From assembly GCF_024129865.1 (NCBI RefSeq), contig NZ_JAMYFE010000073.1, positions 1-64,000 on the forward strand: a stretch of 64,000 bases of DNA, in the 5' to 3' direction. The DNA comes from Stieleria tagensis. Its GTDB lineage: Bacteria; Planctomycetota; Planctomycetia; Pirellulales; Pirellulaceae. Position 1 is the first letter of the stretch. Each line of letters starts with the position of its first letter. Positions 37,358 to 48,157 of this stretch are shown here, one piece after another. A program made the position numbers and the translations under genes. The notes below the pieces were generated by a model. The model was not told the DNA's origin and made no database searches. It worked only from the letters and a program-made list of their open reading frames with translations.

Positions 37358-38913
37358 TGCATAAGATCACTCATCACAGTCGAAAGGCACATGCGAGCAC
37401 TTGTACTGCTCATTCGCGCCGAGGTGCGTTCACGTTGGTGGAGTTGTTGATTGCGATTACTATCGCATCAGCGCTGACCGCAATTGCATTGCCGACGTTG
37501 AAGGACAGCATGCGGCAGAACACTCTCAGTCGTTGTGCTTCGCTCGTAAAAGGTGCGTTTATCAATGCGAGATCTCAAGCGATTCGCTCCGGACGCCCGT
37601 TTGGGGTCGTCGTGGAGCGACGGAGGCATGAAATTGGTTCAGGAGCCGCTGATTCACTTGACTTTACTGTCGCAAACTATTCGACGCGTTTGTATTACGT
37701 GCAATCACCTATCGAATACCGAGGTGATTTTGATGACGCAGTGCTATATCCAATCTTCGTTGATAGCGATACCACATCTGACACTGATCCAGTGGTGCCT
37801 TCCTTTTTTGTACCGCAATCGTCAGCGGGTTTGCTATTTGCGGCTGCCAATCCGAACACTGGAGTTGGGAATTCGACTGCAGCGAAACAGTTGATAAATT
37901 TGGGGACGCGTTTTGCTGTCGCAGGCGAGTCCTATCAGTTTCGCATTACAGGATTGGTACAACTGACGCTTACCGGTACCGGGCTGACTAATCTGGGGGG
38001 AAACCAGGTCGCTTATCATCCGCAAATTCCAGCTGGTGCTGGCGTGCTCGTTAGTTTTGATTATCAGGATTTTTCGCCCCAGCAGCCTGCGCTTCCAGGA
38101 ATCCTGTTTAATACCCAGTCACCAAATCCAATTCCGAATCCACTGCCACCAGGGCAGACAGCGCTTCAATATGCCTGCACCCTATCTACATTCCCAGCGG
38201 GAATCGCAGCGTATCAATCACATAAATTTAAGTTTCGAACGAATCCGATCAAGGCTCCTCTGGCGCCAGTGAATCTGATCGGGAAATCGATCATCGACTT
38301 GTCTGTTTCCGGAACTGGTACAAATCCTATTGCATTCAATGCTCAGGAAATAGTGGATCAATTGCCGGCGACGGACATTCCTCCGGTAGACGCTGGTCTG
38401 TCTTTAAACGACGTGATTGTAATGTTTGCAGCTGATGGGAAGCTTGATGGTGTTTTCTACGATCAACGCAGTGTCACCGGTGGTGCAGGTTCAGCGAGGA
38501 TCTCCGGTTTTGCGTATCAGCGCTTTGCACCATCCGCCTCGGTTTCATTCAATGTGGGATTTATTGATGGAATTCTCGATAACGTTGATGACATGGCGCG
38601 GTATCCCGAAAACGTGCCGGGCACGGATTACCAAATCAATCCCGGCGATCCTGGGTTCGTACAACCAGCACCACCCGCGGCATTAGTGGTTTCCAAGGTG
38701 CCGAACTTTGCGAACACCGACTGTGCTTGGGTAAGCGTCCAGCCGTTAAGCGGTAACGTGAGGCTTGAAGGTGTCGCGTCACAGCCTGCAGTTTCGCGTT
38801 TGAATAGTTATTACGGATTCGCGCCTGCGGCTGGTAGTCAAACCGCTCGCAACGTTGTTAGAAGTCGTATGCATCAGTCGCGACGCTTGTCATCCGCAGG
38901 AGCAGTGCAGTGA
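37357..38913 (+). CDS. GspH-like pseudopilin, enlarged (518 aa)
   Basis: Prepilin N-terminus RGAFTLVELLIAITIASALTAIALP with Glu5, then MRQNTLSRCASLVKGAFINARSQAIRSGRPFGVVVERR, which follows the GspH pattern (a helix then SGRPFGVV entering a beta domain). GspH is usually about 170 residues; here a long beta-rich, Pro/Gly/Asn-rich region follows. Overlaps both neighbours by 1 and 4 nt. Confidence 0.82.
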   Translation: MHKITHHSRKAHASTCTAHSRRGAFTLVELLIAITIASALTAIALPTLKDSMRQNTLSRCASLVKGAFINARSQAIRSGRPFGVVVERRRHEIGSGAADSLDFTVANYSTRLYYVQSPIEYRGDFDDAVLYPIFVDSDTTSDTDPVVPSFFVPQSSAGLLFAAANPNTGVGNSTAAKQLINLGTRFAVAGESYQFRITGLVQLTLTGTGLTNLGGNQVAYHPQIPAGAGVLVSFDYQDFSPQQPALPGILFNTQSPNPIPNPLPPGQTALQYACTLSTFPAGIAAYQSHKFKFRTNPIKAPLAPVNLIGKSIIDLSVSGTGTNPIAFNAQEIVDQLPATDIPPVDAGLSLNDVIVMFAADGKLDGVFYDQRSVTGGAGSARISGFAYQRFAPSASVSFNVGFIDGILDNVDDMARYPENVPGTDYQINPGDPGFVQPAPPAALVVSKVPNFANTDCAWVSVQPLSGNVRLEGVASQPAVSRLNSYYGFAPAAGSQTARNVVRSRMHQSRRLSSAGAVQ

Positions 38914-40469
38914 GTCAACAAAGCAATCTACGACTTCGGATAAGAAACTTCTGGTTAGGGTCGGATGCTACGCGTGCGTTTCGCACACGACCGCGGGGCG
39001 GGCTTTCGATTATGGAAGTTCTATTCGCAATCGCCGTACTGACCATCGGTCTTCTCGGTGTTGCTTCTATCTTGCCGGTCGCAACAAACAATGCTTCGAT
39101 GGTGTTGCAGACCGATCGTGCAGTTGAAGAAATTAATAACCGAATTGCAACCGACCTTGCACAATTAACTGGTGCATTCGAGGACGTTAATGTCGCAAAC
39201 AATTCAGCGACAAATTTCGCAGCGACTTCTTTGCGAGTTGATGAAGTTGACACGGCGAGATTTGGTACCTACTTGGCTGGCTACGAGAAATTGCTTCCAA
39301 ATGGGGATGTGAACCAACCGAGTTTGCCGGAGGCATTTTGCATCGACCCTTGGTTTCTATCCGCTGCGGGGACATTGCGAGATGACAGCACCAGCAACAC
39401 TGATGATCGCAACGGATACGATCGCACGATGTTTCCTTGTTATGATCCACGGTTGCATCCAATCAGCCAATCTCCAACTGACGAAATTGCCCAGTCTCTC
39501 GGTGGGGGATTGACGAAAGTCGTAAATTCACCTCGTTTCACGCGAATCGGACTTTCGCCCGAAAATTCGAATCTGATTTCTGCGATGAATGCCCAGGCGG
39601 AGGCGCGTCCTAGCGATGATTTTTCATTGGTTTCGCCCAAAGACAGCACTTTCGGTCCGGGGCTGTTTATTCAGCGTAGCGGTAACGGTGCCTTATCGCC
39701 TGCTAAAGAAACGGTCAGTTCCCGCTTCTCATCGTTTGTCATGATGGCTCGCAGTTCGGTCGGCAGTAGCATTTTTAATACTGCTGTTGTTACGATGCTC
39801 GATCGCAATATCGTGACGGTGCCTGGAGGAGAATATAACGGTCACATTGTCCTACCAGCTGGCCAGGTCGCAGCGCATAACATGCGTCCGTACACTGCCT
39901 GGCTGCCCGATGACCCTGCATTTCCTGGTTCCTTTCCGAAGGATGCAGACCAGATTTATCCAGATGAGATGCTGGGATATGTGACGTATGCGCCGCGTCC
40001 GCTGTCGGGCGGGGGCGGGGGGGAGTTTCAGTTTCGTACCAATCGTCATGTTAGGCCTTCCGTGTCCAGCGGCGATTGGTTGCTTTTGATGAGGAGAGAA
40101 TATACCAGGGCGCCAGGTTCACCAATTGTTCCGGGCGCTCTTAAATATGCTTGGTATCGTGTCACCTCAGTTTCGAAGCCGCCCACATTGGGGCCTGGAA
40201 CTCCTGCGACGTACTATGAGACTCAGGTCACGGTCCGCGGTCCTGATTGGCTTTTTCATCCCATTCAAAATCTCATTTTCGGCAATGCCGGGCCTCCTTA
40301 TTTCGGCGGCCCCACGGCTCCGACCTGGGGCAGTCCACCTGCGTACTCGTATGACGCGATGCCGGCTCAGGGTGTGAATCCCACTGGATACAATCACTTC
40401 GACTATGGGACTGTTGTCGTATTAATGCCTAATGTCATTAGTGTGAAACAGTTTCAAACGCAGCTTTAG
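38910..40469 (+). CDS. GspI-like pseudopilin, enlarged (519 aa)
   Basis: The prepilin motif RGGLSIMEVLFAIAVLTIGLLGVASILP with Glu5 and the EVLFAIAVLTIGLLG helix is typical of GspI/PilV. GTG start in a GTGA overlap with the gene before. A large C-terminal extension of unknown fold follows. Contains a G-rich stretch (positions 40007-40023) encoding SGGGGGEF. Last of the four overlapping pseudopilin genes. Confidence 0.8.
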   Translation: MSQQSNLRLRIRNFWLGSDATRAFRTRPRGGLSIMEVLFAIAVLTIGLLGVASILPVATNNASMVLQTDRAVEEINNRIATDLAQLTGAFEDVNVANNSATNFAATSLRVDEVDTARFGTYLAGYEKLLPNGDVNQPSLPEAFCIDPWFLSAAGTLRDDSTSNTDDRNGYDRTMFPCYDPRLHPISQSPTDEIAQSLGGGLTKVVNSPRFTRIGLSPENSNLISAMNAQAEARPSDDFSLVSPKDSTFGPGLFIQRSGNGALSPAKETVSSRFSSFVMMARSSVGSSIFNTAVVTMLDRNIVTVPGGEYNGHIVLPAGQVAAHNMRPYTAWLPDDPAFPGSFPKDADQIYPDEMLGYVTYAPRPLSGGGGGEFQFRTNRHVRPSVSSGDWLLLMRREYTRAPGSPIVPGALKYAWYRVTSVSKPPTLGPGTPATYYETQVTVRGPDWLFHPIQNLIFGNAGPPYFGGPTAPTWGSPPAYSYDAMPAQGVNPTGYNHFDYGTVVVLMPNVISVKQFQTQL

Positions 40470-40701
40470 CAGAGTTTAATTTTTTACTTACGATTATTAA
40501 GTGCGTTATATGCTCAATCGAGCATGGTTATGCAAGATGTATAAGTCGCATCAGAAGCGGCTTAGCCTTAACAGTATGAAACTGGCTACGTAAAGCGACA
40601 GGAAACTGTCGTGACTTTTCACCAAATTGCAGACTGGCATTTGCGCCGGGCAATGTGCCCGATTTGAACGCAGACGCCAACTCGCAGGAGCGAGCGATTC
40701 A
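40470..40701 (+). promoter_or_regulatory. AT-rich leader of the giant GspK-like gene with two hairpins
   Basis: A 232-nt gap, clearly more AT-rich than other gaps. It holds two compact hairpins: ATGCTC-aatc-GAGCAT (40510-40525) and CGACAG-gaaa-CTGTCG (40596-40611), the latter with a GNRA-type tetraloop. It could be a separate promoter and structured leader for the giant gene; no known riboswitch was recognised. Confidence 0.4.
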
Positions 40702-43700
40702 ATGAGTACCTGTCTTCCCCAACGGCCGATTGGCTTTGCCAGTCCCGACGATGTAGCGCCGACATCTGTCAACCTCCGAGCCGCTCGGAGCGGAGTCGTG
40801 TTGCTAATCGTTCTAGGCATGCTTTCGCTGTTCACTGTGTTGGTGGTGAGTTTTGTAGTCTTCAGTTCTCAGGTTGCAGACTCGTCGGCAGCCAGCCAAG
40901 AAAGACGGCTTTCGGAAATTCTTCCGAAGCCACCGATCGACAGCGCAGTATTGCAGTTGGTTACCGGAACAAGTGATTCCCGAAGCGCTGCGTTTGGCGC
41001 AAGTTTGATGGAAGACTTTTACGGTGTTGACGGACGTTTGATGCGGGTTGGGCATCGTCGTGCGAATCCTAATACAAAAGCCGCTCCAAACGGTGGACGT
41101 GGATCGCTGCTCTTACCGCTGGACGCTTTAGGGAAACCGCAGTCTACGCTTTTTCGCTTTCCAACAAACATGGCATTTTGGCATGCCGACGGCGCCGTAG
41201 CAGATCTTTCCGCGCCGTTGACGGGACTCACTCCGCTAACTGAATTTGCGTCACTTCTGCCCTATCTTGACGACACTTTGGCCGGGCGAATCGTGACGTT
41301 CGCTCGCGGTCCGTTGAGGAACCGTTCGTTTCGGCTCATTCGCTCGTTCGGAATCACCAATGGAACGACAGACGCGGGCCTGACTGCTACGCAGCCATCA
41401 GAATATGCAATTGCCGGTAGCTTTGTCATTGACCTCTCAGAAATGGGAGACGAATTTGTCGAGATTGATGGCGTTCCTGAGCCGCTTTACCTTGTAGCCG
41501 CCACCACTCCGAATCGCTTACTTTATGATGTCGGGCCCGATGGCGCGCCTGGGCGTGCAGGGGTTAGTGATGATGGTATTGGGGGCGTTGATGATGACGA
41601 GGAACTGGGCTGGCCGGGAAGTGATGACATTGGTTTTCCTTTTGTACTCAACGGTGCTGTCTTCAATGGTTTGGGTGTTAATCCATCTGGTCGAACGGGA
41701 GTGACTCATACCGCTGGCGGCACAGCACCTGATACGCTAGCTGAGATTGAGTTCACCTTGAATTCCAGATTGACTGGATCGGCGTATCAAGGTGGGAATC
41801 AGTTGCCCGAGTTCGACGAATCATGGGATGCTCCTGATTGGGAAAATATTTTCCTTGCATGGCAACCGAGCGACCATCGGCGTGCAGTGAACTCGAATAT
41901 CTACGCTGGAGTGAACGGCGTACGCCTGAATCAACAACTCGGCCAGCACATCATCCCCTCGTTTCATCGTCCAGCAATCATCAACTACTTGATGAATGCG
42001 CCGATCCGGATACCTGGGGACCAATTGGATCCGACATCTACGTTACCTGCTCCCGCCGCTCAATATACGGAAAGAACTTTTTCTGACATCAAGATTGCTG
42101 CGCTTGCCGGGACGGAGTTGCCTGACGATATCACTCGGCTCCGTTTTCTTGTCACAAGAATTCGTCGTGCCACTGTCCGCCCGTTGAATTTCCCTCACGA
42201 ATATGGCACAGCCGCCACTAGTGACCTAGACCAGGATGGAGATCCGTATGATGGAGCTCCTTTCTTTAGCGGATCAAATCAGGTCCCAATTCTGAACCAG
42301 ACAATCGACATTTCCGCAAACCTCGCAACGATTGTTCTTCAAGTTGAGGAGCTTGCCCATTGGCTGATCAATGGACCGTGGGATGTCGACAATGATGGTG
42401 ATGGTTTACCAGATAGTGTTTGGGTTGACCTGAACCTTCCGGTCGTAAACGGGCCAAATGGCAAATTGCTCAAGCCAATGGTTGCGCCATTGATTGAAGA
42501 TCTTGACGGTAAGATCAACGTTAACTTTTCGGGAAACTACAACCAGCTGATCAATCAGCAGTACACGGTAGGACCGATTAATTATGGGACCAACCCAGCA
42601 CAGTATCTGAATGCAAATACTGCTCTCGGTTCGTTCGGATTCGGCGGAGGCGTAGGCCCTGCTGAGATTGATTTCTCGCATCTGTTTGCATTTGAGTCAT
42701 CACCCCGGCCAGGGTTTGTTGGGCCTTTGCCAACAGCACAAACAGACAACGTTCGTCAAATCGATGAAATTCTATTGACGCGCTACGGGAATTTGATGAA
42801 TACCCGGTATGGTGGAGCTGTTTACAACTATGCGTCGTCATATCCCTATGTGGCGACCTCACCCATTTTTCGGATTCCTTCGACGGGGCCACCAGCGAAT
42901 TTTCCTCAAAATATCTATCCTTACACGATTCCGTATGCGAACCCGTTGCCCGCAGCAGTTCGTCCTACGCGATTTCTAACCTACCCAGGTGCAGGAAATC
43001 GTTTGCAGCCTGCTGAGACGGCAGATTCACTCGCCCGTATTCCGTTTCCTTCACGATCGATTGATCATACCCCCGGCTCGTTTGCGGGCAGGCCTGTCGA
43101 CATTTCTGGAACAGAGCGTGTCGTTAAAGATCAGTACGGATCACATCGAATCAATAGTCCTTTGAGATCAGCTGATGTGGTGAATCACCCGTACGAGTTT
43201 GGTGCAACTGAAATTCGAGGGGATGATGCACCATTCTCTGCCGCTGAATATGTTGACCTAGTCTCCGGTGGACCTTTGGCGGGCAGACTTGCCCAATTGC
43301 TTGGCGATGCTGCTGATCGAAATGAAGCTCTCGCACGAATCATTACGACTGACAGTCGGAGTGTGGATTCGCCAGAGATGCCAGGCTTCAATAGTGCACT
43401 CCATTTGTTCGCTCGGCGTTTTGCTGATGAACCGTCCGCCGATCCTGCCGTGGGAATACAGTCGACTTTATTAAGTCGGATGCTGGCGGTTGAACTACGA
43501 AAAGGCAGTAAGCTGAACCTGAATCGGCAGCTAGGAAACATTCAAGACGACAACACTAATGGTTTGGGCGATGAGACGTTGGAGGTTCGTTCGGTCTTAA
43601 GGCAAACCGGTGGTACTCCAGCTGCATTTGAGCGAAATGCAGCAAATAATCGGCGGTCGTTGGAGTCGGCGTTTCCAGAGGTTGCGGGTAGGTTCCCTGC

Positions 43701-46700
43701 TGGAGCAACTAACGCACACTATGGGCCAACAAGCCTTTACGTTGCTCCGGGTATGCCTGCAACTGATGCGATTCCTGATTTTGACGGAATTGATTTGAAC
43801 GGTGACGGCGACCTAAATGATTTCGGTATCGGCGAAGGCACGGATATCGACGGGGATGGCGAAGCGGACGCGATTGCTTCTGGCTCTGAGCTATTAGCAA
43901 GGCACCTGTACTGTTTGATGTTTGCTTTGATCACTGGTGATATCGATGCAAGTGGGGAATTGGTACCGAGTTACCCGTATCCAGCTGGCTTGCGAGATGC
44001 CAGTGTCACAGTGGACACGCGTAATCGCTATGTCGCTCGACAAATTGCACAGTGGGCAGCTAATGCAGTCGATTACCGCGACACAGATGCAAAGTTTACG
44101 CGACTGCGATATGACCCGAACCCGTTTGACTCAGATGGATTCAGTTTGGCGGTAGCTGCGGCAAATGAAGTTTGGGGTATGGAACGCCCTGAATTGCAAA
44201 TCACTGAGACGTTTGCAATGCATGACAAACGGATGAAAAGAAATCTGATCAAACAGCTTGATCCGGGTGATCCTTCATTGAGTCTTGATGGCCAATTGGT
44301 TCGAGACGATGATACCGACACTGCTGCTGTAGAGTCTGACAGTGACATGGATCAATTTAGGATTCCGCAGGGTAGTGCATTCATTGAACTACAGGCATTG
44401 GCACCGCCAATCGATTTGGCAAATGCAGGGGCATCGCAACCCAGCCTGCCACGTGAACTCTATACCGCGAATAACGAGTTAGATCTGGAAAGGATCGTCG
44501 GAACCGGAAATGCAGCAAGTCCCGTTTGGCGGATCGCGGTTGGGCAATACCACAGTGGTGACCACAACAAGAGTTCCCGTTGGGTATTCGATGCGGATCG
44601 GTTGGTTGACCTCAGCGATCCAGGTACGGGACCAGATTCGGCGGACTATTTGAATGCCACAATCGATTGGACTGCGGGCGACCAAACTGCAGCGCGCAAT
44701 CAATGGAACTTTGGGATGCGCCACGGAGCGGATGTCCGAGGATTGCGTTTAGATACAAATGCTGATGGAATCGTTGAAGAGTATGTTGTCTTGGGAGATG
44801 ACGATTTTAATCCAACCAACGACGCAACCAATGACACCTTAGTCCGCCTTGAGCGATTTGTTTGGTTTGCTCCGTTGCCTCCTAGTCCAACGCTCAACGT
44901 GATCGATCCAACTCCCGCCACGGGGTTGGCAATCCCTAACAACAGCGGGATGCGGCCCGATAACGTTTATTTCAATAAACCAGACCAAACCGCTGCGGCC
45001 AACCCTGTACTGAACGTGCCAGCACGTTTGCTGCCAGGTCAGTTTGCGGTTGTCGCACCACGAATCACCACCCATTTCGGCCAGAAGTCGACGTCAGCGA
45101 GGGACGCTGGGCCAGGGGCAGCTGCCGGACCAGATTCATTCCCTTACGAACCTTCTGAACAACGAATTGAACTTGCACAACAGACGGTGCCAGGTATTCG
45201 GTTCAAGCTGAATTATTACAACAACGATACAGTTGCTACGAACCCCCGGATTCCACGTTATGAAGATGACGATCCGGCTGCGTATCGTGTAAACCATGTG
45301 TTGCCAATTGTTTGTCAATCGCTGTATCCAAATGAGATTGCTGGATACGTAGCCGATCCGATGGCTTGGGACTGGGTTGACTATGCTGGTGTCGCCAACG
45401 ACCAAAAAGTCGATATGGGGTTCAATATTAGCGAGCCACTACCTGGCGATCAGTATTATCGGGCGCCACAATATCGCATTCAGGATGGATCACGAGTTGC
45501 CGAGTATCCGTTAGTTGACGGATACCGAGATTATGCAAATGCTACTTCTCCACAGGACCCAGCTGGTGGTCTGCATGATGACGTTCCATTCGATCATCGT
45601 GTAACGGCACCTCTGACCCGAAGCACAACAGCGACGGGCGATTTGGCTGCGATCGGGACGCACCAAGAGGCCGCAACAATCTTTGTTCAGCGTCTGGCGG
45701 ATCCGACGGTTCCATGGCACCCGAAAAACAACCCGTACGTCACCATTGATTTTATGCCGATGGATTTGACTACGTTCAATGGTGAAGAGGACGTGCGCGA
45801 ACAGGTTGTCAGGCAGGTCGTGATGGGGGGGGCTCCCGTTCCTGTCACCGAAGAATTGGATGATGTCAAAACAGACTGGAATACTCCCGCTGCAGGTACT
45901 GAAAACGGTTTCACTCCAATGGTGCGTCTGGATTCGCGTCGGAAAATTCCTGACCTTACCAAAGATCGTGGGCTGTCAACCGTGATCCCTGGCCAAACTG
46001 TTCGTGAGATGGCCGCTCACCGTACAGCTCTGACAATGACGACTAGTGTTCTGCGGGAAACAACTCCGACACGTGCCGGCATCCCCACTGGTCCGATTGC
46101 GACGGAACCCTACTGGGCATTTGAACTTGGAGCTATGTGGGACGAGAACAAGGCTGAACTTGACGCCGTCCTGTTGAACACTGCTTATGCGAGTCCAATC
46201 CCCGGAGGCAATGCTGCGAGTATTCCGGTTCAAGGAAACGATGCCTCGAGTGTGCTATCGCTTGACATCAAGACCAGGCCATTTCGCCAGTCACTCGGTT
46301 TCGTGAACCGTGAGTTTGGAGTTCCCACGAGTTCTGATTCTCTACGCGTCGGAACGTTTGGAATTGGGTCACCGGAATATGTGGTCATGCTTTCGATTCC
46401 TTGGATGAATCGAGAATACCAATCTCCAATGGACCTCATGAATGTGCCGGCTGTCTCACGGACTCGGCTGCTTGCAACATTTAATCCTTCTTCGGTCATT
46501 GAAAACAATGCGTTGCGAGAAGTCCCGCTGGACGTTTGGGAATCTTTTGAAGATTTACGTGGAAGTGGAAGTGGGATCCAATCGTCGCATTTGTTGCGGT
46601 TTGATGCGAAGCAAACTTCCTATCGAACGGAAGATGGAGACGGTCAATACGGAGTGAATAATCGACAACGTTTAGGCATTAGTGAAAACGTCACCTCTAA

Positions 46701-48078
46701 TTTTGAGTCGCTTACAGGTGGCACACCTGGTTTTGAACAGATCTTTGACTTTGTCGATGTCGGTCCCGTTTGGTTCGATAGTCAACGCTGGTTGGATCCG
46801 TCAACGGTTCAATTCCAGCAAGATCAAGGTGTGGGGCCGGGCATCAATCAAAGAAGAGATATATTTAACCGAGTCGTTGAGACGCTTCAGCCACCAAATA
46901 ATTTTGTTGGAAAGCATCGAACCCCAGGGAAGATCAATCTAAACACAATGCCGGACTATATCCGAAAAGGTGCGTCCTTTTCATTCAATCAAAATGAATT
47001 TCTGGACGGTCCCAATACCTTGGAAAACTCCGAAACTCCTGATACAGGACCAAGTCCAACAGGACAGACCATCGGCTTTCGGCCACAGAATGATTCTGTC
47101 CGAGGTGATGGGGTTACGACCCAATATGGCCAGTCCCAGTTGTTTGGAAACGGATCTGTCTTTCGTTCATTTGCCTCTAAACACTCTACAGCCTACGAAT
47201 TGGACACAGATTGGCAGTCGCCAACAACGCTTGGAAGTCCAAATTGGTATGACCAATTTGTTGACACTCCATTTGGGATGGGATTCAAAGCATTCATTGA
47301 GTCACGGCGTGGCTACCACGCCACGGTTCCCGCTTCAACTACAAATCCAAATGGATTTTTTGGGGGGAACCCAACTCTTGACTATCGCTATCCAACTCGT
47401 TTCGCTGGCGTGTTTGGTCCGGCTCAGGGCAGTCAGACACCTTCCATCCAGCGTTTTATGCGGGTACTGGACCGCTCGCAAAGCACGCAGCCATCCTCAG
47501 CGCCTAGTAATCTTCCGAGAGGAGTTCCGCGACGTACCCGTGACATGTCCATTCTACGTCCCCATCCGGACTTTGACTTGCGTCTGATGGATGATACTCA
47601 GAGAACGAGCGTCCAAGCTCAAGCAGGAACAACGTTCTCAGTCAGACCAGAGAATAACCAGACCGGAATACTCACGTCGCCAGCACCACCAACGATGCCT
47701 AGCACTGCGGTTTCGACAGAGCTCGAAGGGCTAGTCGTACCAATGGTGAATACGGGTTTATTTGAGCGTCCGCAGGCCGAACTGCACCGAAATCGACGAA
47801 ATCTCGATCGAGATTCGTATTTCAAGTATCGGGACGCGGGGCGCCTCGCAAACATGACGACCAACCACAGTAATGTTTTCATGTTGCGTTTGACCCTCGG
47901 GTATTTTGAGGTGGATGCGACAACGGGAGCGGTCGGGGCAGAACATATTTCTGACACCGGTGAACCGGAACGAAACCGGGCTACCTTCATAATTGATCGC
48001 ACGATCCCGATTGGATTCATGCGAGGTATGAACATGAATACCGAAGAGACGATCTTGTATTCAGAAGTCGAGGAGTGA
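40702..48078 (+). CDS. Giant GspK-like pseudopilin (about 2458 aa)
   Basis: The N-terminus SGVVLLIVLGMLSLFTVLVVSFVVFSS is a prepilin-like helix without Glu5, as in GspK. A GspK-like helical region follows. GspK is usually near 330 residues, so this is several times larger. Asp-rich, calcium-type motifs recur: DGAPGRAGVSDDGIGGVDD (about 280), DNDGDGLPDSVWVDL (about 565) and LNGDGDLNDF...DIDGDGEAD (about 1030). Much of the rest is Pro/Asn/Thr-rich, beta-type sequence. ATG at 40702 behind CAGGAG; the open frame extends 75 nt further up without support. It carries a run of eight G at 45825-45832. Function unknown beyond the pseudopilin context. Confidence 0.8.
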   Translation: MSTCLPQRPIGFASPDDVAPTSVNLRAARSGVVLLIVLGMLSLFTVLVVSFVVFSSQVADSSAASQERRLSEILPKPPIDSAVLQLVTGTSDSRSAAFGASLMEDFYGVDGRLMRVGHRRANPNTKAAPNGGRGSLLLPLDALGKPQSTLFRFPTNMAFWHADGAVADLSAPLTGLTPLTEFASLLPYLDDTLAGRIVTFARGPLRNRSFRLIRSFGITNGTTDAGLTATQPSEYAIAGSFVIDLSEMGDEFVEIDGVPEPLYLVAATTPNRLLYDVGPDGAPGRAGVSDDGIGGVDDDEELGWPGSDDIGFPFVLNGAVFNGLGVNPSGRTGVTHTAGGTAPDTLAEIEFTLNSRLTGSAYQGGNQLPEFDESWDAPDWENIFLAWQPSDHRRAVNSNIYAGVNGVRLNQQLGQHIIPSFHRPAIINYLMNAPIRIPGDQLDPTSTLPAPAAQYTERTFSDIKIAALAGTELPDDITRLRFLVTRIRRATVRPLNFPHEYGTAATSDLDQDGDPYDGAPFFSGSNQVPILNQTIDISANLATIVLQVEELAHWLINGPWDVDNDGDGLPDSVWVDLNLPVVNGPNGKLLKPMVAPLIEDLDGKINVNFSGNYNQLINQQYTVGPINYGTNPAQYLNANTALGSFGFGGGVGPAEIDFSHLFAFESSPRPGFVGPLPTAQTDNVRQIDEILLTRYGNLMNTRYGGAVYNYASSYPYVATSPIFRIPSTGPPANFPQNIYPYTIPYANPLPAAVRPTRFLTYPGAGNRLQPAETADSLARIPFPSRSIDHTPGSFAGRPVDISGTERVVKDQYGSHRINSPLRSADVVNHPYEFGATEIRGDDAPFSAAEYVDLVSGGPLAGRLAQLLGDAADRNEALARIITTDSRSVDSPEMPGFNSALHLFARRFADEPSADPAVGIQSTLLSRMLAVELRKGSKLNLNRQLGNIQDDNTNGLGDETLEVRSVLRQTGGTPAAFERNAANNRRSLESAFPEVAGRFPAGATNAHYGPTSLYVAPGMPATDAIPDFDGIDLNGDGDLNDFGIGEGTDIDGDGEADAIASGSELLARHLYCLMFALITGDIDASGELVPSYPYPAGLRDASVTVDTRNRYVARQIAQWAANAVDYRDTDAKFTRLRYDPNPFDSDGFSLAVAAANEVWGMERPELQITETFAMHDKRMKRNLIKQLDPGDPSLSLDGQLVRDDDTDTAAVESDSDMDQFRIPQGSAFIELQALAPPIDLANAGASQPSLPRELYTANNELDLERIVGTGNAASPVWRIAVGQYHSGDHNKSSRWVFDADRLVDLSDPGTGPDSADYLNATIDWTAGDQTAARNQWNFGMRHGADVRGLRLDTNADGIVEEYVVLGDDDFNPTNDATNDTLVRLERFVWFAPLPPSPTLNVIDPTPATGLAIPNNSGMRPDNVYFNKPDQTAAANPVLNVPARLLPGQFAVVAPRITTHFGQKSTSARDAGPGAAAGPDSFPYEPSEQRIELAQQTVPGIRFKLNYYNNDTVATNPRIPRYEDDDPAAYRVNHVLPIVCQSLYPNEIAGYVADPMAWDWVDYAGVANDQKVDMGFNISEPLPGDQYYRAPQYRIQDGSRVAEYPLVDGYRDYANATSPQDPAGGLHDDVPFDHRVTAPLTRSTTATGDLAAIGTHQEAATIFVQRLADPTVPWHPKNNPYVTIDFMPMDLTTFNGEEDVREQVVRQVVMGGAPVPVTEELDDVKTDWNTPAAGTENGFTPMVRLDSRRKIPDLTKDRGLSTVIPGQTVREMAAHRTALTMTTSVLRETTPTRAGIPTGPIATEPYWAFELGAMWDENKAELDAVLLNTAYASPIPGGNAASIPVQGNDASSVLSLDIKTRPFRQSLGFVNREFGVPTSSDSLRVGTFGIGSPEYVVMLSIPWMNREYQSPMDLMNVPAVSRTRLLATFNPSSVIENNALREVPLDVWESFEDLRGSGSGIQSSHLLRFDAKQTSYRTEDGDGQYGVNNRQRLGISENVTSNFESLTGGTPGFEQIFDFVDVGPVWFDSQRWLDPSTVQFQQDQGVGPGINQRRDIFNRVVETLQPPNNFVGKHRTPGKINLNTMPDYIRKGASFSFNQNEFLDGPNTLENSETPDTGPSPTGQTIGFRPQNDSVRGDGVTTQYGQSQLFGNGSVFRSFASKHSTAYELDTDWQSPTTLGSPNWYDQFVDTPFGMGFKAFIESRRGYHATVPASTTNPNGFFGGNPTLDYRYPTRFAGVFGPAQGSQTPSIQRFMRVLDRSQSTQPSSAPSNLPRGVPRRTRDMSILRPHPDFDLRLMDDTQRTSVQAQAGTTFSVRPENNQTGILTSPAPPTMPSTAVSTELEGLVVPMVNTGLFERPQAELHRNRRNLDRDSYFKYRDAGRLANMTTNHSNVFMLRLTLGYFEVDATTGAVGAEHISDTGEPERNRATFIIDRTIPIGFMRGMNMNTEETILYSEVEE

Positions 48079-48157
48079 TCGTTTTGAGTGCACGACATGG
48101 CATTGGCGTATTGCTGGTGCAGCAATCACCATCAGCAACTCCTACTTTTTTCTACTC

